Shown here piece by piece: positions 1 to 10,905 of a stretch of DNA of 64,000 nt. Under the pieces are notes generated by a model. The model saw only the letters and a program-made list of their open reading frames with translations. It did not search any database and was not told the origin of the DNA. The first letter of the stretch is position 1. Each line of letters starts with the position of its first letter. Made by a program: the position numbers and the translations under genes. Origin of the DNA: Chamaelirium japonicum (Eukaryota; Streptophyta; Magnoliopsida; Liliales; Melanthiaceae); assembly GCA_947650365.1 (NCBI GenBank), contig OX393551.1, forward strand, positions 8,152,041-8,216,040. The letters are read 5' to 3'.

Positions 1-2619
1 CAGGGCTTCGAGTGACTTGATTCTTTGCTCTTCGGCAGTCTAGTCATTTTTTCAAATTTAAAAGTATTGTGGAGTGGATATGGAAATACTGATAACAGAG
101 GTACTTCGCTCAAATTACACCTTAATGTAGGTAGATATGACAAAGAAAACCCTTAAAAGAACTTGGTATTAACCATAAACTACAAATCAGATTTATCCAA
201 AGGGAAACCTAGAACATAATAAACTCTAGGAAATATACCCACGTACAGGCACACCACTATCATAGTGAAAAGTTGACCCCTCTCAGAAAGCCCATTAAAG
301 TATAGGTACCCCTATCACAGACTAGGGGTCCAAGTGATAGACACATCTAATTGCAAAGGTACATATCCCTGTAGAAAAGTAAACATTGAAATTCACCTCA
401 TTAAAACAGCATATGGTCTTCAAACTTGAGCTTGGGGGCATGATTATAGATGATAAAAGATGATGAGTCAGTTTTGCGGTTAAATCACAGTGTTCCAATA
501 CAAAATGAAGCCTGAGAGATGGCTATAGTGAACATCTAGATGTCCATAGACGAATCCATCCCACGTATTGTCCACCTTAGGAAGAGGTATAACAAACATC
601 TAAATATCGGATTCGGGTGAGGGTGACCAACTTGTTTCACTATGTTTTTCCAATATATTATCCATGAAAGGGTTCTATGAATGTTTTATGTGTGTCTATA
701 GAGTTACTTTTCTCAACCTTCTACACGAAACCAAACAAATAGAATATTTTATTTTTTTGGTTTTTAATTCATTTTTCTTTATTATTTCATTCTATTTTCA
801 TTCATTTTATTGACAACCAAACGTAACCTTACGTAAATGAGAGAAAACAGGGGGGAAGCTTTTGGGAAGTGGTGAGAACAATTTATTATTTAGAAAATCA
901 TTCAAAACAACTGAAACCAAAGACAAACAACTAACAAATCCAAACATTTTGTGCGTATAAAGAATCCAAGGAATCCCACAAAAAATTTGACTAGTTGGCA
1001 AGTTGAAATTTGCAACATTGGTTGGACACATTTAAGGAGAATGAAGATCATTAAAACATCCTAGGTTGGACGAAGTCAAGGAGACACTCTCATCATCGGG
1101 GGGGGGGGGACACGTAAATGCTTTAAATGGATGTTAGTAGGTAATATGATTAATATCGTGGCGAATAATTTAAACCAGTCCCTAATTAAATGTAAAATGA
1201 CCATCTAGTTCAATTACCATATAAATGGTCAAGCAACTAGCATTTAATGATTGGATTAGAAACCGAAAGTGAAAACTTAGCATATTTAGTAACTATTTAA
1301 TGATTATATATAGTCTTCAATATATAATCCAATATGATTGGATGATTAAATTGCATTTTTTTTTTATGTTGATTCCCTCCGAGGGGCTGTAGAACTCAAG
1401 TTATGTTGCACGAACACATGCAAAGATATGAGGGAAGTTCTGCAAAGGGTTGTTGCTTACTCGTATCATACCCAAACCTTACCTTTTTCTCATAGCAATA
1501 AACTTATTCCAACAACCCTAATTGTGAAGAAAAGACTCCCTCCTATCTCCAGCTGCTCAATAATGACAAGTAAGGGCACAAAGCGGGTAGGGCTAGCACA
1601 GGGGTTGTTCGACTCGTCCTGCGACTTAAGTGAGCCGGGTCAAGTTATAAGTGGGTTGAGGTAAGCTTAGTCTTGATTGAGCAATGATCGAGTTTGTAAG
1701 TTGAATAGCCTGACTCGGCCCAACACATCCAAAAAAAAAAAATGTACATGAATGCATGCATATATGATATAAACAAGAATTGTAGCAACCTTACTAACAA
1801 TTATTATGGCACATCACATCATAACAAATTCGTATAAAAGAATCCATTTGACTTTCCATTTCTGCTACTCGATTCAAGTTGCATCCATGTTAGAATTGGA
1901 CATAGCACACCCAATCTTCAACCCAAGCTAGCTCGATCTCAGCTTATGACATGGTTGTCTGAGTTCGAACTGAAGTATGCTAATGCAACTTGCAAGGACA
2001 CATTGTCGGGCTTCATCCAAGCCACCACTAATGATGGTAAGCCTGATACAACTCTAGCTCATCTTAGTCAACACATTGTACATCCTTACATCCTCTTGAG
2101 GAGGCCTTCTTAGAGTGTATATACTTAACCTTATTGTTTATGTTAACTATTCTTTTTGATGTAGCTGGGTTTGGGCTACGAGCAACTTATCTTTATTTTA
2201 TCATTTAGTTTTATTGCACTTAATGTTACGTTTCCATCGCCCGTCTCGGGGCGAAGTTCAGAGGGTTAAAACTCTGTTATTTAATTTGGCATGTTGGACT
2301 AGCCTATGGTGCAGGGTTGTTGTAACTTGTATCTGATTAGACAAATCGGTTCGTTCAACTAACGTTTAAATTGTTTAATGAGATGATGCCATGCAGGATC
2401 ATAGGATGTAATAGATGATACATCCAACGGAGGAGATCAAGCAAGCCACTGGGGAAAAAACCAAACCCTAGCCATCACACATCACAACCCCATAAAAGAT
2501 GTGAGACTCCCGGATAGATCACAAACCAGATCCCGTCCGTGGAGTTTTCTTTTTGTGAGAGGCACGCAGGATTCCTCCGGCCTCCCTCTTTTTACATGTA
2601 CAGCGTCACTTGCCCCCCC
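1..2619. other. AT-rich intergenic DNA, no supported gene
   Basis: No open frame in this stretch resembles a known protein; the frames present are short and rich in lineage-neutral residues. It contains a G run near 1099 and A or T runs near 1358 and 1729. A short stretch around 1900-2040 reads weakly like a retrotransposon RNase H or linker region (translation containing WLSEFELKY), but it is too short and degenerate to assign. Confidence 0.6.
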
Positions 2620-2660
2620 CCCCCCCCCACCCTCTTTGTCTGTGTCCTTCAACAAGGTGG

Positions 2661-3163
<503 letters not shown>

Positions 3164-3246
<83 letters not shown>
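3164..3246. repeat. (TA)n microsatellite
   Basis: An uninterrupted TA dinucleotide array of about 83 bp between two fold-back elements. Confidence 0.97.
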
Positions 3247-3249
<3 letters not shown>

Positions 3250-3629
3250 AAAAGGAATGTTGGACCTGAGGTGCAGCGTCGTTGCTGTACCTCAGGCATT
3301 GTTTGACCATCTTAGAAGTTTTGGAATTTGATGAAAATTGGTGAGGGTGTTGTCTAGGGTAAGATGATCATCCTCACCAATTTTCATCAAATTCCAAAAC
3401 TTCTAGGGGGTTCAAATGGTCGAAGCAAAATCAGTCGTCCGCAGTCACCGTTAAAATCTGCAGATTTTGCTTCGACCATTTGACCCCCCTAGAAGTTTTG
3501 GAATTTGATGAAAATTGATGAGGATGATCATCTTACCCTAGACAACACCCTCACCAAATTTCATCAAATTCCAAAACTTCTAGGTTAGTAAACAAGCGAG
3601 CGGTGTAGCGTTTTTGCTGCACCTCGGGT
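3247..3629. mobile_element. Fold-back element in (TA)n, copy 2
   Basis: The left border is the TA array. Left terminal sequence GAGGTGCAGC and the reverse complement of the right terminus match, followed by a shared block reading TAGAAGTTTTGGAATTTGAT. Each arm is a hairpin: that block occurs in direct and inverted orientation on each side of TAAGATGATCATCCTCACC-like sequence, and the whole unit is mirrored around a CACCGTTAAAA core. The right end abuts copy 3 without an intervening TA tract, so the exact right border is uncertain by about 20 bp. Confidence 0.7.
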
Positions 3630-3649
3630 GCAGGCTCCTCGCCCCCGAG

Positions 3650-4015
3650 GAGCCTGCAAATTTTGACCCATCAATAACCCAGCACCCTTTGATGCACCTA
3701 GAGGTTTTAGAATGGGCTGATTTTTTGTAGGGATGTTGTTTATGATATGTTGATCATCCTCACAAAAAATCAGCTCATTCTAAAACCTCTAGGTGCATCA
3801 AATGTGCTCTTCAAATCAATAGTTTTTTACGGTCAATTTTAACCGTTGATTTGAAGAGCGCATTTGATACACCTAGAGGTTTTAGAATGGGCTGATTTTT
3901 TGTGAGGATGATCAACATACCATAGACAACATGTCTAACAAAAATCGCCCCATTCTAAAACCTCCAGGTGCATCAAAGGGTGCTGGGTCAAAATTTGCTG
4001 GGTCATCCGATCATG

Positions 4016-4019
<4 letters not shown>
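3650..4019. mobile_element. Fold-back element in (TA)n, copy 3
   Basis: Inverted arms share ATTTTGACCC, CAGCACCCTTTGATGCACCT and AGAGGTTTTAGAATGGGC. The right end (GACCC) abuts the TA array at 4020. Its internal plan is the same as copies 1, 2 and 6: arm hairpin with GATGATCA in its loop, a core reading ACGGTCAATTTTAACCGTT, then a second arm hairpin. The left border is placed at the start of the arm-like GCAAATTTTGACCC and is approximate, because it is fused to copy 2. Confidence 0.7.

Positions 4020-4071
<52 letters not shown>
4020..4071. repeat. (TA)n-(GA)n microsatellite
   Basis: A TA array (4020-4057) passes into a GA array (4058-4071). Confidence 0.95.
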
Positions 4072-4072
<1 letters not shown>

Positions 4073-4182
4073 GCGTGTTAGGCTACAGCGTGTGGTGCGT
4101 GCGACGTCGCACCACAGTCGTCTGATGCACCGCTGCCGGTGCATCAGACGACTGCGGTGCGACATCGCACGCCGCATTTTAT

Positions 4183-4188
<6 letters not shown>
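4073..4188. mobile_element. Short near-perfect hairpin between TA arrays, copy 4
   Basis: About 116 bp, almost entirely one palindrome: the left arm GTGCGACGTCGCACCACAGT and onward through CTGATGCACC is mirrored after the short loop GCTGCC (arms roughly 4097-4172, two or three mismatches). TA or GA repeats flank it on both sides. It lacks the GATGATCA arm hairpins of copies 1-3 and 6, so it is grouped only by target preference and fold-back form. Confidence 0.65.

Positions 4189-4265
<77 letters not shown>
4189..4265. repeat. (TA)n microsatellite
   Basis: A pure TA dinucleotide array of about 77 bp. Confidence 0.97.
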
Positions 4266-4273
<8 letters not shown>

Positions 4274-4766
4274 CAAGGAATGGATAAAGACAGCCGTTTG
4301 ATACAAACATAAGAGGCGGTTAGAAAAATAAAGACCAAGATCTCTCTGGCCGTCCGAACCCCCACCAGTGAATCGCATTGAACAGAACCACCAGACAAAT
4401 TGACATTGTGATCATATGCCACGTCAGTCAATCAGCCTAATCATTCGGAACAAACGGTTTGAGCTGAGCAGCAGTTATCCACATGCATCTATATGCTAGC
4501 CTGACCATTCGGGACAAACCGTTCGATCTCCAGTACCAGAATAGCAGTTCTCCCGTTCTCCGCCTCGCACGATGCACGATCTCTTTTTTGCTCTCCCTCT
4601 CTCGATCTCCAGGACCTTCTCACCCGATCGACCCGATCGTCCCGATCTCCACAACTCTCTCATTAAATCGCACCAACAGTCAGTGATGGCCTGGATCCAG
4701 ACCCCCTCCCCAATCTCCACAGGAAGCCCCCCCTCTCCATGCCTCTTTCTTTCTCTCGATCTCCCA

Positions 4767-4770
<4 letters not shown>

Positions 4771-4833
<63 letters not shown>

Positions 4834-5164
4834 TTCGGCCGACGCAAGGAGTGGCCGGTGCGTCGCAAAGAAGAGGAGCAGCAGGCCCGGTGAGGCTCGC
4901 ACCAGCAGTAGGTGAGGGGATGCATCCATACCCCCTTGCCCGATCTCCTCAGGCAGATCCGCAGCCGGGGAGGGACTGGATCCAAATCCTCCTCCCTCAA
5001 TCTCCTGCTCTGGCGAGGGTTGCACCAAAACTAACTGTTCCGTCAGCTCACCATCTCTCTCGATCTCTCTCAATCTCGATCTCTCTCAATCGCCGACCAC
5101 CCACCCCACTCTCCCCGTCCCCATCCTTCGCGCCAACGTCCCGACCCCGACCCAGACCCCCACC

Positions 5165-5219
<55 letters not shown>
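4771..5219. repeat. Two long (CT)n tracts in a CT-rich leader
   Basis: CT arrays at about 4771-4830 and 5166-5219 lie in C/T-rich sequence running from 4560 to 5345. CT-rich leaders of this kind commonly precede plant start codons, and an ATG in gene-like context follows at 5346. No TATA box could be assigned confidently. Confidence 0.85.
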
Positions 5220-5221
<2 letters not shown>

Positions 5222-5345
5222 CGGTGGCCTAGGGTTTAGGCCGTCGGAGTCCTCTTGCACTACACCCAGCCTCGATCCGGCCGTCGGAGTCTTCTAGCGC
5301 TGCACTCGGCCTCGTTCCGGTGCTCGCTGCTCGCAAGCCCTAGAA

Positions 5346-6066
5346 ATGGGGATCCCCCTCCCCCACCTCCTTTTCACCGAGAAGCCCTCAATGGCCCCCT
5401 CCCCAACTGACCCGACCGCTGCCATCGCCCTCACTCAGGACGACCTGAAGCGGATCAGTTGTCCTCATGACTGGCAACCCCAACATGGCCATCCTGTTGC
5501 CGGCGCCGTTGTAGGCCGCACTAATGTGGTGAGCAACAGCGAGAGTCCGGTTTGGATGCTCATGTGATCCATTTTCCCTTTTTCTTTTTCCCTTCTCCCT
5601 TTTAGCAGGTAGATTGCTCATGTAATCTATTTCCCTTCCTTCCATTCTCAGGCATCCATTTCCACTGCATCCATTTCCTGTTTAATTGTGCAAACCAAAC
5701 GGATCGTTTGTGTTTGCGGTTTACTGACGATTTTTTTTTTTCCTTTTTATCTCCCTTTTTGTTTTAGGATGATTGAGACATGGAAGTCGAGGTCCAGATA
5801 AAAGAGGAACCGCAGGTGAGATCGAGGTCTGGCGAACCAACGACGAAGGTCTTCATCTTATTCTTTCTTCACTTAACCTTTTTCCCTTTTTCTGTTTTTC
5901 CTTCTTTTCCTCTTGCTGAGTCTCTTTTATTTTTCTTCTTTACTTCGTTTTTTCCACTATCTCTCTTCAATTTCAGGACATTGATATTAGAGGCGGAATG
6001 GCAATTGGAATGCTGCCAATTCCAGCGTTGGGAGCAGTTCTCCCTCAGTTTTTCTCACTCTAAAGC
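5346..6066 (+). pseudogene. Possible gene start or captured exons of unknown function
   Basis: An ATG at 5346 opens a 73-codon frame (starts MGIPLPHLLFTEKPS) after a CT-rich leader. It is followed by two short exon-like blocks with plant-type splice borders: about 5767-5814 (contains MEVEVQIKEEPQ, ending CAG before GTGAGA) and about 5976-6044 (preceded by a pyrimidine tract and TTTCAG). I recognise no domain, and nothing downstream continues a convincing protein. It could be the real 5' end of a gene whose remainder is lost, or host exons carried by the putative Helitron ending at 8282. I do not assign a function. Confidence 0.3.
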
Positions 6067-6287
6067 TTAGCATTTTCCTCATTGTTTAAATCACTCTCCA
6101 TTTGATTGTTTTTAATGGATTCTCTTTTTTAGTGTAGATTGTTTTTATAATTAAGTTTTGGTTCAAATCATTAGCCATCACTAATTAAGTTGGAGCAGGT
6201 CTCCCTCATTTTTCCTCACACTAAAGCTTAGCATTTTCCTCATTGTTAAAATCACTCTCCATTTGATTGTTTTTATTCTCGGATCGA
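6041..6287. repeat. Duplicated ~85-bp segment, 160 bp apart
   Basis: The stretch containing AAAGCTTAGCATTTTCCTC and CACTCTCCATTTGATTGTTT occurs at about 6041-6123 and again at about 6200-6280, with a few differences. It looks like a local tandem duplication of non-coding DNA. Confidence 0.8.
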
Positions 6288-6429
6288 GTTTTTCTTTTCG
6301 TCTACGTCTGATCCATGATTTTCTTTTCTTCTTTTTTCTTCTTTCAATTATAACTATTTTTCTTCTTTTCTTTTTTCCCACAAGAAGTAATGGAGATTGA
6401 CGAGGTTATGGTTTCTGATGAGGCAGATG

Positions 6430-6662
6430 TTTCAGCTTGCAGAGGATGGCGGTATTGACTGGGATGCTCTAGCCCTTGCTGTTAGGCCACAAACAAAGTA
6501 TGTTGCTGGGAGGAAAAAATGGGTTGAGGCGGCAGCTGCGCATCTTTATGTGCCTAGATTAGGGGTAGACTGTGGATCGACCCCCTGGTGATGTAATTCG
6601 AGCATTTTTCCAAGGGTTATTCCTTTCGCCTCAAATGGTTGGAGAAGCAATTAAGGGGTGTG
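6430..6662 (+). pseudogene. Fragment of aluminium-resistance / Met gamma-lyase-like protein
   Basis: The translation reads LAEDGGIDWDALALAVRPQTK, directly joined to YVAGRKKWVEAAAA and LGVDCGSTP. After a +1 frameshift in the C run near 6584 it continues as DVIRAFFQGLF and SPQMVGEAIKG. These blocks match, in order, the conserved C-terminal half of the plant PLP-dependent family annotated as aluminium-resistance or methionine gamma-lyase-like protein. The intervening segment with the PLP-lysine region, expected between PQTK and YVAG, is missing (roughly 60-70 residues by memory of the family). No introns are seen inside the fragment. This is a dead gene fragment, either transduplicated or a deleted retrocopy. 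Family assignment is from recalled motifs, not a search. Confidence 0.65.
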
Positions 6663-7307
6663 ACAAGTATAGCATAGTTTATTTTGTATCTCTTGAGATG
6701 CGCCACCGATAAACTTTGAATAATTAACAGGTTGATACTGACGAACCATTATCTGTCCACGAACCATTAGATGTTTGGAAAAACTTACCACGATTGTTGA
6801 AAACGGTATAAAACTTTGAATAATCAACAGGTCAAAACTGACAACCATTATAGATATGACCGGTGTTTGATTTGTTTGCACGTGCTGCAGATGTGTCAGT
6901 TCCCTGGAGTAATACCCGAACGGGTTCACCAAATACAGCAAGTCTGCATTCTTGACTTGCTTTTGTTGGTATAACTCCATTTTCTTCTAAGTATGTATGA
7001 ATTCTTCTTCCCTTTGACGAATGCCTGTGATCATTTGGAGATTGTTGAGAGCATGTTAAATGTACTCCAACATTTACTTGTGAAGATATGTCATATCTGG
7101 GTCCCGTTGTATCTTTAGTTTGAAGAAGTGCTGCTTCACGGCTTTGCTAGAGTAGATTTTGTCTTAAAGCTCTGCTAAGTTTGTAAGAAATATTATCTTT
7201 TCACTTAGTTCTCTAAAACTATCATTCATTTTCTTATCACTGCATTGCATCTTTTTCAATGGGATATTGTCGTGAAGATAGGTGGGTAGCTTTATTTCAG
7301 CGAATGA

Positions 7308-7690
7308 CGGATTTATTGCCTTTATTGCTGCAATTACCAGGTTGAATGAAGGCCTCAAGGAATGCAATGGAGATGAGGCTTTGAAGGCAGAAGCGGGTTC
7401 AGAAGGTCACTGAATGGGCGTTGAGATGCATCGGGTTCCACTCTCGCTACCAAGAGAATAGAGGTAGAGGGAACCACGGCACACTTGTTCAGATGCAACT
7501 CCCGCTGACGGCATTCAAGGCCTTCTTGGATCTTGCTGGCAACAATCTCACAGGAAAAGACTTCACGGAGGCCTTTGATGCGGCGTGCTTCCTGCTTACT
7601 CTGTTCTCTAGATCAATTGACCTTGGTTGAGCATCTGGTCTATCAGCAACTGCAATACAAGAGATGCTGGGAATGTCATTCTTAACCTAT
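7308..7690 (+). pseudogene. Fragment of SKIP35-like ankyrin protein
   Basis: One frame gives IAAITRLNEGLKEC and ALKAEA. After an extra base in the G run near 7397 another frame continues VQKVTEWALR, then LPLTAFKAFLDLAGNNLTG, KDFTEAFDAACF and, after a TGA at 7628, ASGLSATAIQEMLGM. This succession is what I recall of the central region of plant ankyrin-repeat proteins of the SKIP35 type (SKP1-interacting partner). The TGA stands where the family normally has a tryptophan codon. One frameshift, one stop and loss of both ends make it non-functional. It lies 650 bp after the aluminium-resistance fragment in the same orientation. Confidence 0.55.
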
Positions 7691-7928
7691 GGTGTGAATA
7701 GTCATTCTTAATTGCATCTCTACTGTTGTGTTATTTTTTCCTTATTCTAGCTGTGTTCACAGCATCTCTACTGTTGCGTATTGCCACATCAGGTGTTTTA
7801 TTCGTTTTTATTTTAATTGATTTACTTCGTGATAGTGGGGTAAGGTCCAATCATTGATTGCCACATCAGGTGTTGGAGCCCATTGCTCCAACACCTGCTT
7901 GAGCCAAGTATTGTTCTTTTAACTATCA

Positions 7929-8105
7929 AATTGATTTGTTGCACTTGCTTACAGTCCAATCGTAGTATGCCATGTCGTCCAAAAGAAAGGGCATAATTGG
8001 CGATTGCAGTTTGATAGCAAGTATTGTCCCCATTATACCCTTTCTTTTTGCCGACAAGGCAAACCATGATTAGGTCGTAAGCAAGTGCAGCAAATTAATC
8101 GGGTA
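7929..8105. mobile_element. Fold-back MITE, family also at 49.97 and 58.28 kb
   Basis: The left end reads GATTTGTTGCACTTGCTTAC. The reverse complement of the right end reads AATTTGCTGCACTTGCTTAC, giving inverted termini of roughly 35 bp with few mismatches. Inside there is another inverted pair around AAAGAAAGGGCATAAT. Related termini occur near 49975-50070 and 58272-58325. I could not define a clean target duplication. Confidence 0.6.
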
Positions 8106-8255
8106 GCAAATGAATGTGGGCGTCTTCACAAACTGTTGCCATCCTTAAAATATTATCACCTTCTTCAAAATATTATCACCACTTTCAAACTTTATTGCCA
8201 CCCTTAAAATATTGTCTCCTCCTTCCAAATTTAGTCACGCCCTCGAAATCATTTG

Positions 8256-8278
8256 CGTGCCGACAGGCACGGGCATTA

Positions 8279-8282
<4 letters not shown>
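8256..8282 (+). mobile_element. Helitron-like 3' terminus
   Basis: A 6-bp GC-rich stem (CGTGCC, loop GACA, GGCACG at 8256-8271) is followed by 11 nt ending CTAA at 8279-8282, and the next base is T. A GC-rich hairpin 10-12 nt before a terminal CTRR, with insertion next to a T, is the standard Helitron 3' end. The matching 5' TC terminus was not identified with confidence; candidates beginning TCTCTACTGTTG lie near 7721 and 7767. If the 5' end lies further upstream, the two gene fragments at 6.4 and 7.3 kb would be captured cargo. Confidence 0.5.

Positions 8283-8351
<69 letters not shown>
8282..8351. repeat. (TA)n microsatellite
   Basis: A TA array of about 70 bp, left border of fold-back copy 5. 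Confidence 0.97.
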
Positions 8352-8353
<2 letters not shown>

Positions 8354-8617
8354 GGAGGGATACTCTTACTCATGGCCTCTTACTCATATAGTTACCTATG
8401 ATCCGGGCCTTCCATTAGAACCCGACGTACGGTTCAGATTAGATAGGGAGCTAAAGTAATGGTGTCCATATTAAATGCCCGTATTAAAAGCCCGCATTTA
8501 ATGTGAACACCATTGTTTTAACTCCCCATCTAATCCGAACCGTACATCAGGATCTAATAGACAGCCCGGATCATAGGTAACTATATGAGTAAGAGGCCAT
8601 GAGTAAGAGTATCCCTC

Positions 8618-8620
<3 letters not shown>
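8352..8620. mobile_element. Fold-back element in (TA)n, copy 5
   Basis: A 269-bp palindrome-like element. The left terminus GGGGAGGGATACTCTTACTC is an exact inverted match to the right terminus, and the inverted arms extend over roughly 100 bp each with scattered mismatches. Pure TA arrays lie on both sides (8282-8351 and 8621-8690). It shares its first 19 bases with the right end of copy 6. Confidence 0.85.

Positions 8621-8690
<70 letters not shown>
8621..8690. repeat. (TA)n microsatellite
   Basis: A pure TA array between fold-back copies 5 and 6. Confidence 0.97.
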
Positions 8691-8693
<3 letters not shown>

Positions 8694-9068
8694 TCTTAGT
8701 TATGAAATGGTTACCTATGCAATTACAGGCCACCTTTTACCTACCCTAGAGGTTTCAGAATTTGATGAAACTTGGTGGGGATGCTATCTATGGCAAGTTG
8801 ATCATCCTCACCAAAAATCATCATATTCTATAACCTCTAGGGGCATCAAGTATTTGAAGCTTTATCGACCGTTCATTTTAATCGTTAATTTGAATAGCAT
8901 ATTTGATGCCCCTAGAGGTTATAAAATTTGATGATTTTTGGTGAGGATGATCAAGTTGCCATAGAGAGCATCCCCACCAAGTTAATCAAATTATGAAACC
9001 TCTAAGGTAGGTAAAAGGCGGTGTGTAATTGCATAAGTAAAATTCTATAAGTAAGAGTATCCCTCCCC
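8691..9068. mobile_element. Fold-back element in (TA)n, copy 6
   Basis: Inverted arms share TACTCTTA, ATGCAATTACA, CCTTTTACCTACC and GAGGTTTC blocks. The right terminus is GGGGAGGGATACTCTTACTT when read inverted; the left terminus lacks the first nine of those bases. Each arm contains the hairpin with TTGATCATCCTCACC in its loop, and the core reads ACCGTTCATTTTAATCGTT. TA repeats lie on the left, and interrupted TA/TACA repeats from 9069 on the right. Confidence 0.75.
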
Positions 9069-9089
9069 ATATATACATATATACACACA

Positions 9090-10058
9090 GCTCTCTTTCC
9101 TCTCATGTTTTCTTATTTAATTGCCTAACATCTATAAAAAAAAAAAGAGAAGGATCATCATATTTGATAAGAAAAAAGCTATTGTGAGATAAAAGGAGTT
9201 CTTCGATCGCCTTTGACCCCGTGGATTTCTTCCATCTTCTAGTCTTCTACGTCATCTTCATCCTTGTGCGTCTTCATCAATTTGGTGAAACTTCTACTCG
9301 CTAAGGAACGGGCATCGTCGATATCTCTTTCTTCACATAATTTGATCATCATTGGCCATCACGATATCCTCTGCATCCCTCACTTTTAATAACCATAGTC
9401 CTTCTGCTATTGTTGTTCAATCTTTATCTACTAGTTGGCTTTCTTTGACCAATCCGTTGATAGCTTCATCTTTGCTTTCCTATTATTTTGCATGAGCTTT
9501 TATTTGCTGAAATTACTATTTTCAAATTGGTTTTGAAGCATAATTTATTGCCATTGCATGATATTATCTTTTGTCAGAATTTGGGCATGCTAGGTGCTAT
9601 CTTTCATTAAATTTAGCTTGGGAACTGTTATTGCTTGCTGAATTTTAAATTTAAAAATCATGTATATACCAAAAAGTCCTCTTTCACCAACTAGAGAATA
9701 GTGCATCACAACCCAGTTTGCATTATCTGCTATTAGAGCACAATTCTTGCTAGTAGGATTGCACGCACTTCATATTTCATGCTTACTTTCCTAAACTTTA
9801 ATTTTAAATTTAATTGGTGCGTCATCCACAATCACGCATACATATTCATAAAAATTTGCATCCAAACATGGGGCATAGTACAGCTATTTAGGAAGTTTTC
9901 ACTGACTTGTTTAGCATAAGGAGGCCTTAAAGAAAGCAGAGAAAACTCCTCAAACTTTTTAGGAATCCATCAATCCTCGGCCAAGTTCCCATGGGTGACC
10001 CAAATCCTTCAAACCTACCGCCAACTTGGCAAGAGGCTTTAGACATCAACAAAGGATT
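9090..10058. other. AT-rich intergenic DNA, nothing recognised
   Basis: No coding signal. The stretch may be the leader of the decayed gypsy element that follows, but no LTR or primer-binding site could be defined. Confidence 0.5.
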
Positions 10059-10905
10059 ATGGCTCAAATTCAGACCTAACTCAATCAAGTCATGGAAGTG
10101 TTGACTCGCCTCCGAATTCCACCGCATTACTAACCAAAGCATAGACATTGTAATAAACCCAACGCTAACTCTGACAAAGAGGGCTAAGCGCACGAGAAGC
10201 AATTGCTCAAAGGCCACGTAAGCGTCAAGGCAAGAGAGATGAGAGAGCACGAAGGGGATAGGATCATGGGATTAAAGTTGATGTTGGAGATTTCGAAGGC
10301 CGCATGGATCCCGAAGAATTCCTCGACAAGGTAGATCGCATTGTCAATTTTTTCGAGTGAAACAAACTCCCAGAAGATAAACAAGTCAAATTTGTGAGTT
10401 TGAAATTAAAGGGACATGCCTTGATCTGATGGAAGCAACTTCAAGCTTCACGAGTCCGAAAAGGAAGAGACAAGATCAGTTCTTATAAACACATGGATGG
10501 AAAAATGCCACAAAAGTTTCTTCCAACTTATAAACAAAACATCTTTCAAAAGTTCCAGACATGAGATGACTACACAGACACTTTTACCAAATACAAGCTG
10601 ACAATGACCTTCAGAAGCTGAAGAGCAAAGTTTGCCCCACTACGTTAATAGCCTTCGTCTGCCTATCTAGGAAGTAGTATCTCTATCTGACCTTATCGAA
10701 TCATATAGAGATGAAAATTAGAACCAAGTAAAGGGACTATTACAAACCCCCCTCGGGCCCCTCCGACACCTAGCAAAATTACTCCACCTAAAGATTTTCC
10801 CAACCCAAAGATGAAATTTGGAACAAAGTAAAGGTTGTACTATGATCAGTTTAACTGTGAAGTTCATTTAGCTGAATGTCATACTTCAGTGATGAAAGCC
10901 ATGTC
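10059..10905 (+). pseudogene. Decayed Ty3/gypsy gag
   Basis: An ATG at 10059 starts a gag-like N-terminus (MAQIQT). From 10262 the translation reads DFEGRMDPEEFLDKVDRIV, then VKFVSLKLKGHAL, WKQLQASRVRKGRDKIS, which is the order of the retrotransposon gag domain of chromovirus-type gypsy elements. Near 10830 a partial zinc knuckle remains (NCEVHLAEC, first cysteine lost). Several in-frame stops and frameshifts interrupt it; two stops are TGA where the family has tryptophan. No pol follows. It is an old remnant. Confidence 0.75.

Noticed and set aside
4572..5297. 241-codon plus-strand frame and opposing frames
   Set aside because: The protein is mostly Ser-Leu and Pro runs from CT-rich leader DNA, with opposing Arg-Glu frames on the other strand.
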